A stretch of DNA of 37,566 nucleotides from Planktomarina sp. (GTDB taxonomy: Bacteria > Pseudomonadota > Alphaproteobacteria > Rhodobacterales > Rhodobacteraceae), in NCBI GenBank assembly GCA_017856985.1, contig JAFMEA010000019.1:1-37566 (forward strand), in the 5' to 3' direction. The notes beneath the pieces are model-generated. The model saw only the letters and a list, made by a program, of their open reading frames with translations. It was not told the origin of the DNA and searched no databases. Positions 8,233 to 17,723 of this stretch are shown here, one piece after another; position 1 is the stretch's first letter; each line of letters opens with the position of its first letter. The position numbers and the translations under genes were made by a program.

Positions 8233-9642
8233 ATGATACCAGTTCAAGGAGTTAAAGGCCTGACCGTCCTAATTTTGGGGATGGCGCGCTCTGGATTGGT
8301 TGCGGCGCAAGCCTCATTTGCCGGTGGCGCAAAAGTCTTATGCTGGGATGATGATGAAGACGGTCGCGAACGTGCTCTAGAAAATGGGTTTAAATGTGTG
8401 GATCCAATGAGAGGCGGCCTTGAGGGCATTGATCTTTTAATAACTTCACCCGGTATTCCACATTTGTATCCAGAGCCGCATGTAGCAATTGCAGAAGCAA
8501 TTCGTTTAGGTATTCCGATTGATAATGATATTGGTTTGTTCTTTCGTTCGTTTGCAACAAATAGTTGGCAAGATTTTGACAAAACACCAAAAATTATTGC
8601 GGTGACAGGATCTAATGGAAAATCCACTACGAGTGCCTTAATACATCACTTACTTAAGGTGGCTGGAAAACAAAGCCAAATTGGAGGAAATATTGGGCGA
8701 GGTGCCCTTGATTTGGAGCCGGCAGAAGATGGGGGAGTGGTTGTTTTGGAGCTATCCTCTTATCAAACTGAGCTAGCTCGAAGCCTAACGCCTGACATCG
8801 CTGTATTTACTAACTTGTCACAGGATCACCTTGACCGCCATGCCGGTTATGGTGGGTATTTTGCAGCTAAACGGAGGTTGTTTGCCGAGGGTAGTCCTGA
8901 TTATGCTATAATCGGGGTTGATGAGGTTGAGGGACAGTATTTGGCCTCCCAATTCGCCGACACTGTTAATGATGAATGCGTTATACGGGTAGCCTCTAGA
9001 CAAAAACTTAAGGGGAATGGATGGCAAGTTACCTCGAAAAAAGGATTTTTATCTGAAAGGCGTAAAGGGCGGCAGGTTGCATCTATTGATCTGCGCAATG
9101 TTCAGAGTTTAGCGGGCGAACATAACCATCAAAATGCCTGTTCGGCCTACGCTGTTTTACGCAGTTTGAATGTGTCCCCACGCATTATAGAAGAGGGGCT
9201 CGGTAGTTTTTTGGGCCTCGCTCATCGTGGCCAGTTAGTACGGGAAATAAACGGTGTTCAGTTTGTAAATGACAGTAAAGCGACGAATGTGGATGCGACG
9301 GCTAAGGCGCTTGGGACCTTTAAGAATATAAGGTGGATTTGTGGTGGACTGCAGAAAGAGGGCGATTTTCTTGCTTTGAAAAGTAAAATGCAGACAGTGA
9401 TAAAAGCCTATGTAATTGGCCGGGATGCAAAAAAGTTTGCACTTCAATTAGAGGTTGAAAGTGAGATTTGTACGACAATGGCCGCCGCCGTAAATGCAGC
9501 CTTCTCTGAAAGTGTTGATGGCGATATTATTTTGCTCGCACCTGCGGCCGCTAGTTTTGATCAATATGATAATTTTGAGGCACGCGGCGATGATTTTATA
9601 GCACAAGTTAGTGCCTTAACTGCCACTTTAGCCTTAAAGTGA
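8233..9642 (+). CDS. murD: UDP-MurNAc-L-alanine:D-glutamate ligase MurD
   Basis: MurD adds D-glutamate to UDP-MurNAc-L-Ala in the cytoplasm. The 469-residue protein has an N-terminal nucleotide-substrate domain beginning LILGMARSG, the P-loop GSNGKST at 126-132, the ELSSYQTEL and [11 protein letters not shown] segments of the central ligase domain, and the C-terminal [13 protein letters not shown] block typical of MurD. ATG 8233 has GGAG at 8220-8223. Its 3' end overlaps the convergent FAD enzyme gene by nine bases, so there is no room for a conventional terminator between them. Confidence 0.96.
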   Translation: MIPVQGVKGLTVLILGMARSGLVAAQASFAGGAKVLCWDDDEDGRERALENGFKCVDPMRGGLEGIDLLITSPGIPHLYPEPHVAIAEAIRLGIPIDNDIGLFFRSFATNSWQDFDKTPKIIAVTGSNGKSTTSALIHHLLKVAGKQSQIGGNIGRGALDLEPAEDGGVVVLELSSYQTELARSLTPDIAVFTNLSQDHLDRHAGYGGYFAAKRRLFAEGSPDYAIIGVDEVEGQYLASQFADTVNDECVIRVASRQKLKGNGWQVTSKKGFLSERRKGRQVASIDLRNVQSLAGEHNHQNACSAYAVLRSLNVSPRIIEEGLGSFLGLAHRGQLVREINGVQFVNDSKATNVDATAKALGTFKNIRWICGGLQKEGDFLALKSKMQTVIKAYVIGRDAKKFALQLEVESEICTTMAAAVNAAFSESVDGDIILLAPAAASFDQYDNFEARGDDFIAQVSALTATLALK

Positions 9643-10824
9643 GTTGCGAATTGATTGTCCGGCGACCCAACCTGATGACCAAGCCCATTGAAAGTTATAA
9701 CCGCCTAACCAGCCGGTGACATCAACACATTCACCAATAAAATAAAGGCCTTTTTGATTTTTGGCCATCATTGTTTTAGATAATAGTCCATTGGTATCAA
9801 CACCTCCCACCATAACTTCGGCGGTACGGTAACCTTCAGTACCAGAGGGCATGAGCTGCCAATCGCTGAGACGCGTACAAAGTTTAGCCAGCTGCTTGGT
9901 ATCTAAATCCGCAATGCGCTCAGGTAATTCTAGATCTTTTATTAACTTGGGTACTAGTCGTGCCGGTAAAAGGCGCGTTAAAATACTATAGGGTGATTTC
10001 CGTCCTTCGCTATTTTTGGCCAATTTTAGTATCGTTTCCAGTGTTAATTTGTCTAGCAAAGATACGGTAATGTTTTGACCAGATTTCCAGTAGCTGGAGG
10101 CCTGTAACGATGCGGGCCCCGATAGACCCCGGTGGGTAAAAAGAATTGCTTCATTAAAAGTTGCATTAGTTGTGTACACCTTGGCAGGTACTGCGACGCC
10201 GCTAATCTCTTTGAAATCTTCTTGTTGTTGCCCGCTAAATGTAAACGGTACTAGACCAGCATGCGTCTCTGTAACGCTTAACCCAAATTGTTGTGCCAAA
10301 CGCAGGCCAAAATCAGTTGCACCCATTTTTGGAATTGGTTTGCCACCACAAGCCACCACCAAATTATGCGTTGTTAGTGTTGTTTGACCGTCAGGGGAAT
10401 TTAAATTGAGCCGATATCCATGTTGGATGGCTTCTACATTTTGGATAGAAGTATTCAGCAAAATCTTCCCGCCTGCATTATCTATAGCTATTTTCAGCAT
10501 TGAAATAATTTCCTTTGCTGAGATGTCACAAAACAACTGGCCGAGAGTTTTTTCGTGGTATGCAATACCGCTTTTAGCTACCCAATCAATAAAATCCCAT
10601 TGCGAGTAACGGGCCAGAGCCGATTTTACAAAATGTGGGTTTTGGCTTATAAAATTTTCAGAGGAAGTATAAAGGTTGGTGAAATTGCACCGTCCGCCGC
10701 CACTTATCCTGATCTTTTCGCCAGCAGCTTTGGCATGCTCAATTACCAAGCAATTTCCGGGAGCTTGAGCGGCGCACATCATACCTGCTGCTCCGGCACC
10801 TATTACTATTGTATCAAAATCCAT
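9634..10824 (-). CDS. HI0933/YhiN-family FAD-dependent oxidoreductase
   Basis: A 396-residue flavoprotein with an N-terminal dinucleotide fold (IGAGAAG near residues 8-14), followed by the [19 protein letters not shown] block that marks the HI0933/BaiN-like family. A C-terminal [14 protein letters not shown]...[27 protein letters not shown] region, read here as separate motifs, completes the fold. Substrate and role are not established for most members. It is encoded against the direction of the dcw cluster, converging on murD with a nine-base overlap and diverging from ftsW across 123 bp. That makes it an insertion into, or separate unit within, the cluster. No clear ribosome site is visible. 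Confidence 0.88.
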   Translation of the reverse strand: MDFDTIVIGAGAAGMMCAAQAPGNCLVIEHAKAAGEKIRISGGGRCNFTNLYTSSENFISQNPHFVKSALARYSQWDFIDWVAKSGIAYHEKTLGQLFCDISAKEIISMLKIAIDNAGGKILLNTSIQNVEAIQHGYRLNLNSPDGQTTLTTHNLVVACGGKPIPKMGATDFGLRLAQQFGLSVTETHAGLVPFTFSGQQQEDFKEISGVAVPAKVYTTNATFNEAILFTHRGLSGPASLQASSYWKSGQNITVSLLDKLTLETILKLAKNSEGRKSPYSILTRLLPARLVPKLIKDLELPERIADLDTKQLAKLCTRLSDWQLMPSGTEGYRTAEVMVGGVDTNGLLSKTMMAKNQKGLYFIGECVDVTGWLGGYNFQWAWSSGWVAGQSIRNSL

Positions 10825-10840
10825 GGATGCTGATTTGCCT

Positions 10841-10853
10841 ATTATACATTATA
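10841..10853 (-). promoter_or_regulatory. Two tandem -10 hexamers for the FAD enzyme gene
   Basis: Minus-strand TATAAT occurs twice (at 10841-10846 and 10848-10853), both perfect matches to the sigma-70 -10 element. No convincing -35 is visible. If the nearer one is used, the mRNA would start about ten bases before the ATG at 10824, giving a very short leader, which agrees with the missing ribosome site. Confidence 0.4.
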
Positions 10854-10885
10854 TAGCAAGAGAATTGGCACTAGAAAAATTTTTC

Positions 10886-10900
10886 ACACTAAGCTAGTGT
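10886..10900. repeat. 15-bp palindrome in the divergent FAD enzyme-ftsW spacer
   Basis: ACACTA (10886-10891) and TAGTGT (10895-10900) are perfect reverse complements around AGC. A further CACTAG at 10869-10874 can pair with CTAGTG at 10894-10899. It sits between the two divergent genes and looks like an operator or small hairpin; the binding protein is unknown. Confidence 0.35.
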
Positions 10901-10947
10901 AGTTTCATAGACCTCAAAAAATGGGGCGCAGTACAGGCGATTAATAT

Positions 10948-12108
10948 ATGACAGATATGGTGCATGGGCCAGTACCGGTGGAGGTGCGTGATCCAATACT
11001 CCCTAGATGGTGGCGAACTGTTGACCGCTGGACGATGGCGAGTGTCTTATTTTTATTTATCTTTGGTATGATTTTAGCATTGGCTGCGTCACCACCATTA
11101 GCACAACGAAATGGTCTTCCAGGCTTCCATTATGTAGAAAGACAGGCCGTTTTTGGTGGTCTGGCTCTGATGGCGATGACTATAACGTCGATGTTACCAC
11201 CACTTACGATAAGACGTTTGGCGACCATAGCGTTTGGTATCACATTTGTCTCTTTGGTTTTTTTACCAATTTTTGGAACTGACTTTGGAAAAGGAGCTAC
11301 CCGCTGGTACTCGCTTGGGTTTGCTTCCGTGCAACCCTCAGAATTTATAAAACCCACTTTTGTTGTTTTTTCAGCCTGGTTAATATCAGTCTCTTTTGAA
11401 ATAAATGGACCACCCGGCCGTTTAATCTCTTTTGCTATATCGGTGGTGATTGCTATATTTTTGATACTCCAGCCTGACTTTGGTCAAGCCAGTTTAATTA
11501 TGTTCGCCTGGGGAGTTATGTATTTCTGTGCGGGTGCTCCATTTTTATTAATTATATCGATGGCTGGGATTACTGTTTTAGTTGGTTTTTTTGCGTATCA
11601 ATATAGTGAACATTTTGCTCGACGTATTGATGGCTACTTATCAGCTGACGTAGATCCAACTACCCAATTGGGATATGCAGCTAATGCAATTAGAGAGGGT
11701 GGTTTATTTGGAGTGGGTGCAGGTGAGGGGGCAGTCAAGTGGTCATTACCTGATGCTCACACTGACTTTATTATAGCAGTGGCGGCGGAGGAGTATGGAG
11801 TATTGATGGTGCTAGTAATTTTGGGTCTTTTTGCGTGTATTGTTCTGCGCACTTTGGGGCGTCTCTTACAAGAGAGGGACTTATTTATTCGGCTGGCTGG
11901 TACAGGGCTGATTACCATTTTTGGCTTTCAGGCAATGATTAATATGGGTGTGGCAGTAAGACTATTGCCCGCTAAGGGAATGACGTTGCCATTCGTCAGC
12001 TATGGTGGATCATCTTTGATTGCAGGTGGCATCGCTCTGGGAATGATCTTAGCTTTTACGCGCAGCCGACCTCAGGGGGCGCTAGGTGCTGCAATGCGTG
12101 GGTATTAG
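10948..12108 (+). CDS. ftsW: Septal peptidoglycan glycosyltransferase FtsW
   Basis: FtsW is the SEDS-family glycan polymerase of the divisome, working with FtsI on lipid II. The 386-residue protein has about ten membrane segments. It carries the SEDS signatures KGATRWYSLG, QPSEFIKP and LLPAKGMTLPFVSYGGSS. The extracytoplasmic DAHTDF motif ends in Asp273, which corresponds to the catalytic aspartate of the family. ATG 10948 has only a weak upstream AGG; ATG 10957, three codons on, is an alternative. murG starts three bases after the stop. Confidence 0.95.
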   Translation: MTDMVHGPVPVEVRDPILPRWWRTVDRWTMASVLFLFIFGMILALAASPPLAQRNGLPGFHYVERQAVFGGLALMAMTITSMLPPLTIRRLATIAFGITFVSLVFLPIFGTDFGKGATRWYSLGFASVQPSEFIKPTFVVFSAWLISVSFEINGPPGRLISFAISVVIAIFLILQPDFGQASLIMFAWGVMYFCAGAPFLLIISMAGITVLVGFFAYQYSEHFARRIDGYLSADVDPTTQLGYAANAIREGGLFGVGAGEGAVKWSLPDAHTDFIIAVAAEEYGVLMVLVILGLFACIVLRTLGRLLQERDLFIRLAGTGLITIFGFQAMINMGVAVRLLPAKGMTLPFVSYGGSSLIAGGIALGMILAFTRSRPQGALGAAMRGY

Positions 12109-12111
12109 TCT

Positions 12112-13206
12112 ATGAATGACGCCCCTCTTTTAGTATTGGCCGCCGGTGGAACTGGTGGTCACATGTTTCCAGCGCAGGCAGTGGCTGAAATGATGCTTTC
12201 ACGAGGCTGGCAAGTTGTTTTGTCTACTGATGCTCGAGGCTCTCGATATTCTGGGGGCTTTCCAGATGAAGTTATTGTAGAAGTAGTTGCAAGTGGTACC
12301 TTTGCCAAGTCTGGATTGGTAAACAAATTTTTTGTTCCTTTTCATATTCTTAGAGGTATTTTATCTGCGTTTGGTGCAATGCGTCGAAGGCGTCCAAATG
12401 TTGTCGTTGGCTTTGGAGGTTATCCAGCTATTCCGGCAATGGCCTCGGCCATAACTTTGGGCATTCCCTGCATGCTACATGAACAAAACGGTGTCTTGGG
12501 AAAAGTAAATAGGTTGTTTGTTTCGCATGCCAATAAAGTTGTATGTGGAACTAGTCCAACGGGATTTCCAGAAAACGTTAAAGTGCACTATCTGGGTAAT
12601 CCAGTGCGTCAAGCAGTTCTAAGTAAACATGGGTCATGCTATATTCAACCAGGTGATTATCCAATGGATCTCCTGGTCATTGGTGGCTCGCAAGGTGCTA
12701 AAATTCTTTCGGATATTGTTCCAAAATCGGTGTCGTTACTTTCAGAAAAATTGCGCAAAAACTTGCGAATAAGTCAGCAAGCTCGCGCGGAAGATTGCAT
12801 ACGTGTTTCTGAGGCCTATGCAGAAATGGGTATTCGAGCAGATATAAAGCCTTTTTTTCAGGACATTTCTGAACGAATTAACCAAGCACAACTTGTGATA
12901 AGTCGTTCGGGTGCTTCATCTGTAGCTGATATATCCATAATTGGCCGCCCTTCTATTTTAGTGCCTCTTGCGGCTGCAATCCGCGACGAGCAAACTGCCA
13001 ACGCTCGAGAGCTAGTAGATTCAGGTGCGGCTATCTTACTGCCAGAGGATCAATTTACTCCGGAGAAGGTCGCTGATCAGATTCAAACTATATTTGATGA
13101 CGGTAACAGGGCCCAAAATATGGCCAATGCTGCCCTTGCCTGCGCAAAGCCAACTGCGACAGTTGATATTTCCAACATGATCCAGGATTTTGATAGGGAT
13201 ATTTAA
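12112..13206 (+). CDS. murG: UDP-GlcNAc:lipid I GlcNAc transferase MurG
   Basis: MurG transfers GlcNAc from UDP-GlcNAc to lipid I, forming lipid II on the cytoplasmic face of the membrane. The 364-residue GT-B glycosyltransferase has the glycine-rich loop GGTGGH at 12-17, the [10 protein letters not shown] and [12 protein letters not shown] segments, the VIGGSQGA loop opening the C-terminal domain, and the [11 protein letters not shown] nucleotide-binding block. It follows ftsW by three bases. The murC ribosome site lies inside its last codons. Confidence 0.97.
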   Translation: MNDAPLLVLAAGGTGGHMFPAQAVAEMMLSRGWQVVLSTDARGSRYSGGFPDEVIVEVVASGTFAKSGLVNKFFVPFHILRGILSAFGAMRRRRPNVVVGFGGYPAIPAMASAITLGIPCMLHEQNGVLGKVNRLFVSHANKVVCGTSPTGFPENVKVHYLGNPVRQAVLSKHGSCYIQPGDYPMDLLVIGGSQGAKILSDIVPKSVSLLSEKLRKNLRISQQARAEDCIRVSEAYAEMGIRADIKPFFQDISERINQAQLVISRSGASSVADISIIGRPSILVPLAAAIRDEQTANARELVDSGAAILLPEDQFTPEKVADQIQTIFDDGNRAQNMANAALACAKPTATVDISNMIQDFDRDI

Positions 13207-13207
13207 T

Positions 13208-14599
13208 TTGAAAAAAGTAACAAAATTACCTGGTGATGTTGGTACGATACATTTTGTTGGTATCGGTGGAATTGGCATGTCTGGGATTGCAGAAATTTTG
13301 CTTGACCAGGGCTATATTATCCAAGGGTCTGATCTAAAAAGTTCCAAAATTACTGAGAGATTAAAAAAGCTGGGTGCGGTGATTTATTTAGGTCAAGCCA
13401 AAGAAAATTTAGATGGTGCTGAAGTTGTTGTCGTCTCAACGGCTATTAAGTTAGGAAACCTTGAGCTTGATGAGGCGCGAAGAAGAGGTTTGCCAGTTGT
13501 GCGCCGAGCGGAAATGCTGGCGGAGTTGATGAGATTAAAATCTAATATTGCTGTCGCGGGCACCCATGGAAAAACTACAACCACAACTATGGTTTCTACT
13601 TTGTTGTATGCGGGAGGCTTTGACCCAACTGTTATTAATGGAGGAATTATTCACGCTTTTGACTCTAATGCGCGGGCAGGAAAGGGTGAATGGATGGTAG
13701 TTGAAGCAGACGAAAGTGATGGAACTTTTAATCGCCTACCAGCTACGATAGCTATTATTACAAATATTGATCCTGAGCATATGGAGCATTGGGGTGACTT
13801 CAATAAATTACGTCAGGGCTTCTTTGATTTTGTACACAATATCCCATTCTACGGACTAGCTGTCTGTAACACTGACCACTTTGAGGTTCAGGCTTTAGTT
13901 GGTCGTATAACAGATCGACGAGTCATGACATATGGTTTCAATGCTCAGGCAGATGTTCGTGCGATTAACTTAACTTATACTGAGGGTATATCGCATTTCG
14001 ATATTGCGCTGTGGGATGGAAGAATTATTTCAAAGTGTTGTTTGCCAATGCCAGGCGAGCACAATGTTTCCAATGCTATTGCGTCTGTCGGTGTGGCGCT
14101 TCATCTCGGGATGAGTAGTGAAGAAATACGGTTTGGATTACAGAGTTTTAAAGGAGTAAACCGTAGATTTACAAAGGTTGCTGTAATTAATGGAATAACG
14201 ATAATTGATGATTATGCTCATCATCCCGTTGAAATTCTAGCAACTTTAAAGGCAGCTCGACAGAGCCATAAAGGGCGAATTCTAGCGATCCATCAACCAC
14301 ACAGGTATACTAGGTTGGATAATTTGTTTGAGGAGTTTTGTACCTGCTTTCATGATGCTGATGTTGTTGGGATTACAGATGTTTTCGCTGCGGGTGAGAT
14401 GCCTATTAAAGGTGCGGGCCGAGAGGATTTAGTTTCAGGCTTGGTTAGACATGGGCATCGGCATACGGTTTCAGTAGAAAATGAGGAAGCGCTGGCTGAA
14501 TTTTTTTCGTCCCAATGTCGGTCTGGTGATATGCTGGTTTGCTTGGGTGCTGGTTCGATCTCAACTTGGGCGCATAAGCTCGCAAGCGATGTTGTTTAA
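13208..14599 (+). CDS. murC: UDP-MurNAc:L-alanine ligase MurC
   Basis: MurC adds L-alanine to UDP-MurNAc, the first step of stem-peptide synthesis. The 463-residue product shows the N-terminal [15 protein letters not shown] fold and the P-loop GTHGKTTT at 118-125; the central EADESDGTF block and the DDYAHHP motif follow. I place the start at TTG 13208: AGGGA at 13195-13199 is eight bases upstream, and the product then begins [12 protein letters not shown] as in related proteins. A TTG at 13190, six codons earlier, has its AGGA only two bases away and would overlap murG by 17 bases. No ATG is available near the start. Confidence 0.95.
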   Translation: MKKVTKLPGDVGTIHFVGIGGIGMSGIAEILLDQGYIIQGSDLKSSKITERLKKLGAVIYLGQAKENLDGAEVVVVSTAIKLGNLELDEARRRGLPVVRRAEMLAELMRLKSNIAVAGTHGKTTTTTMVSTLLYAGGFDPTVINGGIIHAFDSNARAGKGEWMVVEADESDGTFNRLPATIAIITNIDPEHMEHWGDFNKLRQGFFDFVHNIPFYGLAVCNTDHFEVQALVGRITDRRVMTYGFNAQADVRAINLTYTEGISHFDIALWDGRIISKCCLPMPGEHNVSNAIASVGVALHLGMSSEEIRFGLQSFKGVNRRFTKVAVINGITIIDDYAHHPVEILATLKAARQSHKGRILAIHQPHRYTRLDNLFEEFCTCFHDADVVGITDVFAAGEMPIKGAGREDLVSGLVRHGHRHTVSVENEEALAEFFSSQCRSGDMLVCLGAGSISTWAHKLASDVV

Positions 14600-14900
14600 T
14601 TTATCCATGTTACGAGCCTAATACTGGGTCTGATATAAACAAATTATAAAGGTTGACGGTGGTGCGATTTCACACAAATAAATTTGACAAAAATATGTAA
14701 TTCTGGTTGAAAATATTTGATAGTAAATTTAAAAAACTGCAACTTTTTTTGATAAGTTTAGCAAAATAGAGATTAAATTTTTATAGAGGAAGTTAATTTT
14801 CGTTTGTCTGCTGTTAATTATGATTTAGGTTGGATCACTCTTTCGCTTTTAACTCTTGATCCAGTCTAAACAACAAAATTAATCTTAAGGTTATACCTTT
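14600..14900. other. Gene-free spacer between murC and murB
   Basis: This AT-rich 301-bp stretch holds no convincing gene. Visible items are two -35-like words (TTGACG 14653-14658 and TTGACA 14684-14689) without good -10 partners. An inverted repeat TGGATCA/TGATCCA (14831-14837 and 14857-14863) is also present. The murB ribosome site AAGG (14887-14890) can pair with CCTT just before the ATG. In many Rhodobacteraceae a small DUF2484 membrane protein gene lies here, from memory; I see no trace of it. Confidence 0.55.
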
Positions 14901-15827
14901 ATGGAAATCCCAAAGCCGAGAGGCCGCCTTTTGCCAAATCGGAATTTAGCAGAATTTACCTGGCTACGTGTCGGTGGCCCCGCTGACTACATTTTTCAAC
15001 CAGCAGATACAGAAGATTTGGAAAATTTTTTAAATGGTTTGCCCTCCCCGATACCAATTCTTCCAATTGGTGTAGGCTCAAATATGATAGTACGAGACGG
15101 AGGCATCCGCGCGATAGTTGTGCGGTTAGGCAGGGGTTTCAACAGTATAGAATTTGAAGGTAACCTCGTGCATTGTGGTGCTTCTGCCTTAGACAGTCAC
15201 ATTGCACGAAGGGCAGCAGATAAAGGGCTTGATTTAACTTTTTTGAGAACAATACCTGGTACAATCGGCGGGGCTCTAAAGATGAATGCTGGATGCTATG
15301 GATCCTATTTTTCTGATATTTTTGTTTCTGCAAATGGTGTTGGTCGTGATGGAAAAAAAATAAAACTAACTAATAAAAATCTAAAATTTAGTTACCGTGA
15401 ATCAGATTTAATACAGGAGGCGGTTGTTACAGACGTGACTTTGCGATGCCTTGGACGTGAAGCCCCCAAAAACTTGCATAAACGAATGGAAGAGCAGTTA
15501 GTAAAGCGTGATGAAACCCAACCAACAAAAGAGCGAACGGCTGGCAGCACTTTTAGAAATCCAGCGGGTTTCAGTTCCACTGGTATGTCCGCTGACACGC
15601 ATGAACTAAAAGCGTGGAAGCTTATCGATGATGCGGGTTGCCGTGGTGAAACGTTGGGTGGTGCGCAAATGTCTCTGAAACATCCAAACTTTCTCATCAA
15701 TAATGGGTCAGCTTCGGCACATGATTTAGAGGCCTTGGGCGAATTAGTGCGAAAAAAGGTTTACGATAACTGTGGTTTGACGTTAGAGTGGGAAGTAATG
15801 AGGGTCGGAGAACCCAACAAAGAGTAA
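14901..15827 (+). CDS. murB: UDP-N-acetylenolpyruvoylglucosamine reductase MurB
   Basis: MurB reduces UDP-GlcNAc-enolpyruvate to UDP-MurNAc with NADPH and FAD. The 308-residue protein shows the FAD-binding segments [13 protein letters not shown] and [15 protein letters not shown]. The active-site loop is AGSTFRNP with the proton-donor serine at 216, and [15 protein letters not shown] and the terminal LEWEV glutamate follow. The pattern fits the shorter type II MurB. It lies 301 bp behind murC, so unlike its neighbours it probably has its own promoter or depends on a long read-through transcript. Confidence 0.96.
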   Translation: MEIPKPRGRLLPNRNLAEFTWLRVGGPADYIFQPADTEDLENFLNGLPSPIPILPIGVGSNMIVRDGGIRAIVVRLGRGFNSIEFEGNLVHCGASALDSHIARRAADKGLDLTFLRTIPGTIGGALKMNAGCYGSYFSDIFVSANGVGRDGKKIKLTNKNLKFSYRESDLIQEAVVTDVTLRCLGREAPKNLHKRMEEQLVKRDETQPTKERTAGSTFRNPAGFSSTGMSADTHELKAWKLIDDAGCRGETLGGAQMSLKHPNFLINNGSASAHDLEALGELVRKKVYDNCGLTLEWEVMRVGEPNKE

Positions 15828-15894
15828 AAACGATTTAAAATCGTGAGAACAAGAGCCCTAAAGAGGGCCAAATATTGAAGCGAGAACAGTGGGC

Positions 15895-16809
15895 ATGTCG
15901 AGCAGGGCTCCCAAGACTGTGGTAATATTGAAGGGTGGACTGAGCGCAGAGCGCAGTGTTTCTCTCTCTACGGGCCAAGAATGTGCCACCGCTTTGCGGC
16001 AGGCAGGCTATAATGTTGTCGAAATTGATGCTGATGTTAATCTTGAAAAACATTTGCGAACAGTAAACCCAGATGTTGTTTTCAATGCTTTGCATGGGCG
16101 ATGGGGTGAAGATGGCTGTGTTCAGGGAATGCTTGAGTGGCTTGGCTTAGCTTACACTCATTCGGGCATTCTAGCTTCTGCTCTCGCGATGAATAAGGAG
16201 AAGTCTAAAGATACTTTTCGAAGAATTGGCCTACCGGTAGCAGAGAGCTTTCTAGTTGCGCGCAATTCTCTAGCGGAAAAGCATCCTATGGCTACTCCGT
16301 ATGTGATTAAGCCCAATAATGAGGGCTCATCTGTGGGGGTTTATTTTGTTTCAGACAACGAAAAGAAACCGCCAGAACTGTCTGATGATATGCCGGAAAG
16401 GGTTATGATAGAGGCTTTTGTACCAGGCAGAGAGCTGACTACTACGGTGGTTGGTGAACGAGCATTGACCGTAACGGATATTATAACAGATGATTGGTAC
16501 GACTTTCATGCAAAGTATTCGGATGGTGGTTCAAAGCATGTAGTACCTGCCAAACTTCCAGATATAATTTTTGAAGCCTGTCTTGATTATGCACTCAAAG
16601 CCCATCAAGTTTTGGGGTGTCGGGGCATATCTCGTACTGACTTTCGTTGGGATGAAGAAAAAGGCTTAGCCGGGCTTATATTGCTTGAAACCAATACTCA
16701 GCCTGGCATGACCCGCACCTCACTTTCTCCAGAACAGGCTGTTGCCAGTGGAATGCCGTTTGTGGAACTTTGTAAGTTTTTGGTTGAGGATGCTTCATGC
16801 AATCGCTGA
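15895..16809 (+). CDS. ddl: D-alanine--D-alanine ligase
   Basis: Ddl joins two D-alanines with ATP, making the dipeptide used by MurF. The 304-residue ATP-grasp protein has the N-terminal GGLSAERSVSL motif, NALHGRWGEDG, the EGSSVGV flexible loop and the metal-binding end ILLETNTQPGMT. Two starts are close together: GTG 15889 and ATG 15895. I prefer ATG 15895, giving MSSRAPK as in related proteins, though neither has a strong ribosome site. The 3' end overlaps ftsQ by 13 bases. Confidence 0.95.
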   Translation: MSSRAPKTVVILKGGLSAERSVSLSTGQECATALRQAGYNVVEIDADVNLEKHLRTVNPDVVFNALHGRWGEDGCVQGMLEWLGLAYTHSGILASALAMNKEKSKDTFRRIGLPVAESFLVARNSLAEKHPMATPYVIKPNNEGSSVGVYFVSDNEKKPPELSDDMPERVMIEAFVPGRELTTTVVGERALTVTDIITDDWYDFHAKYSDGGSKHVVPAKLPDIIFEACLDYALKAHQVLGCRGISRTDFRWDEEKGLAGLILLETNTQPGMTRTSLSPEQAVASGMPFVELCKFLVEDASCNR

Positions 16810-17723
16810 AATTCAATTTCAAAAGGGTCTCTGGCAATTCAATAATCCAAAATGGATCAGTCTCAGTGGACCCTGCGCCTTCATTAATTAGTTATCGTTT
16901 TCAGCGGCTTTGGTTGACGCCATTATTTCGAGTTTTAATACGTATTGGCCTTCCTATTTCCTTTATATTTTTGTTTGTGGTTATGTTTTTATCTAAAGCT
17001 GAAAATTTAGATTATATACGGAGTGTGGTTAAAGACGCACATGTTTCTGTACAAAATCAGTCAGAATACCAGTTACATACTCTTAGTATAGACGGTGCTT
17101 CTACTCTTCTTGAGCAGGACATTCAGACAAAATTTGGTAGTTTATTTCCAGTCAGTACCTTTGAACTTAATCTAGATGAAATGCGGTTATGGATTGAAAA
17201 TATTCCATCAGTAGATCGCGCGGTGGTAATGGTCTCCACTGGAGGACTTCTGTCAATAAAAATAATGGAAATGCCCGCCGCGTTTGTTTGGCGTGATGTG
17301 GATGGATTGAAGTTAGTGTCGGGTAGTGGTGATATATTGCGCAATATTGCGTATCGAGCTGATTTTGGTCATCTACCTTTAATCGCCGGTGAGGGTGCTG
17401 TAGATGTCTTGGAAGAAGTACGATCCATAATAAGTCATGCTGATCCCATCGCGGAGCGCCTGCGAGGTTTCGTGAGAGTGGGTCAACGGCGTTGGAATTT
17501 AGTTTTGCTTGATGGCCAGACTATTGCACTACCAGAGAATAGTCCGGAACTAGCTTTGTCCCAAGCAATTGTATTAGGGCAGGCTCAAAACTTGTTCGAG
17601 CGCGATATATCATTAATAGATTTTCGTGACCCTAACCGGCCTACGCTGCGAATTCGACCTGCTGCGTTGAGCCATATGAAAAAATCCATAACTGCAATGC
17701 TTCTGGAGGGTCAGAATGAATGA
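16797..17723 (+). CDS. ftsQ: Cell division protein FtsQ
   Basis: FtsQ is a bitopic divisome protein that links early and late division proteins and binds FtsB/FtsL. The 308-residue product has a cytoplasmic tail of about 45 residues, a membrane segment at about 48-67, a POTRA domain starting at the LHTLSIDGAS stretch, and a beta domain ending in the DFRDPNRPTLR block. The start lies inside ddl (13-base overlap) and its end overlaps ftsA by eight bases, consistent with translational coupling across ddl-ftsQ-ftsA. Confidence 0.93.
   Translation: MQSLKFNFKRVSGNSIIQNGSVSVDPAPSLISYRFQRLWLTPLFRVLIRIGLPISFIFLFVVMFLSKAENLDYIRSVVKDAHVSVQNQSEYQLHTLSIDGASTLLEQDIQTKFGSLFPVSTFELNLDEMRLWIENIPSVDRAVVMVSTGGLLSIKIMEMPAAFVWRDVDGLKLVSGSGDILRNIAYRADFGHLPLIAGEGAVDVLEEVRSIISHADPIAERLRGFVRVGQRRWNLVLLDGQTIALPENSPELALSQAIVLGQAQNLFERDISLIDFRDPNRPTLRIRPAALSHMKKSITAMLLEGQNE

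Noticed and set aside
10865-10890. Sigma-54 promoter for ftsW
   Set aside because: TTGGCAC resembles a -24 element, but no GC-containing -12 element lies at the right distance.
14804-14869. 21-residue frame in the murC-murB spacer
   Set aside because: It starts with TTG 13 bases after AGAGGA, too far for normal initiation, and has no recognisable sequence character.
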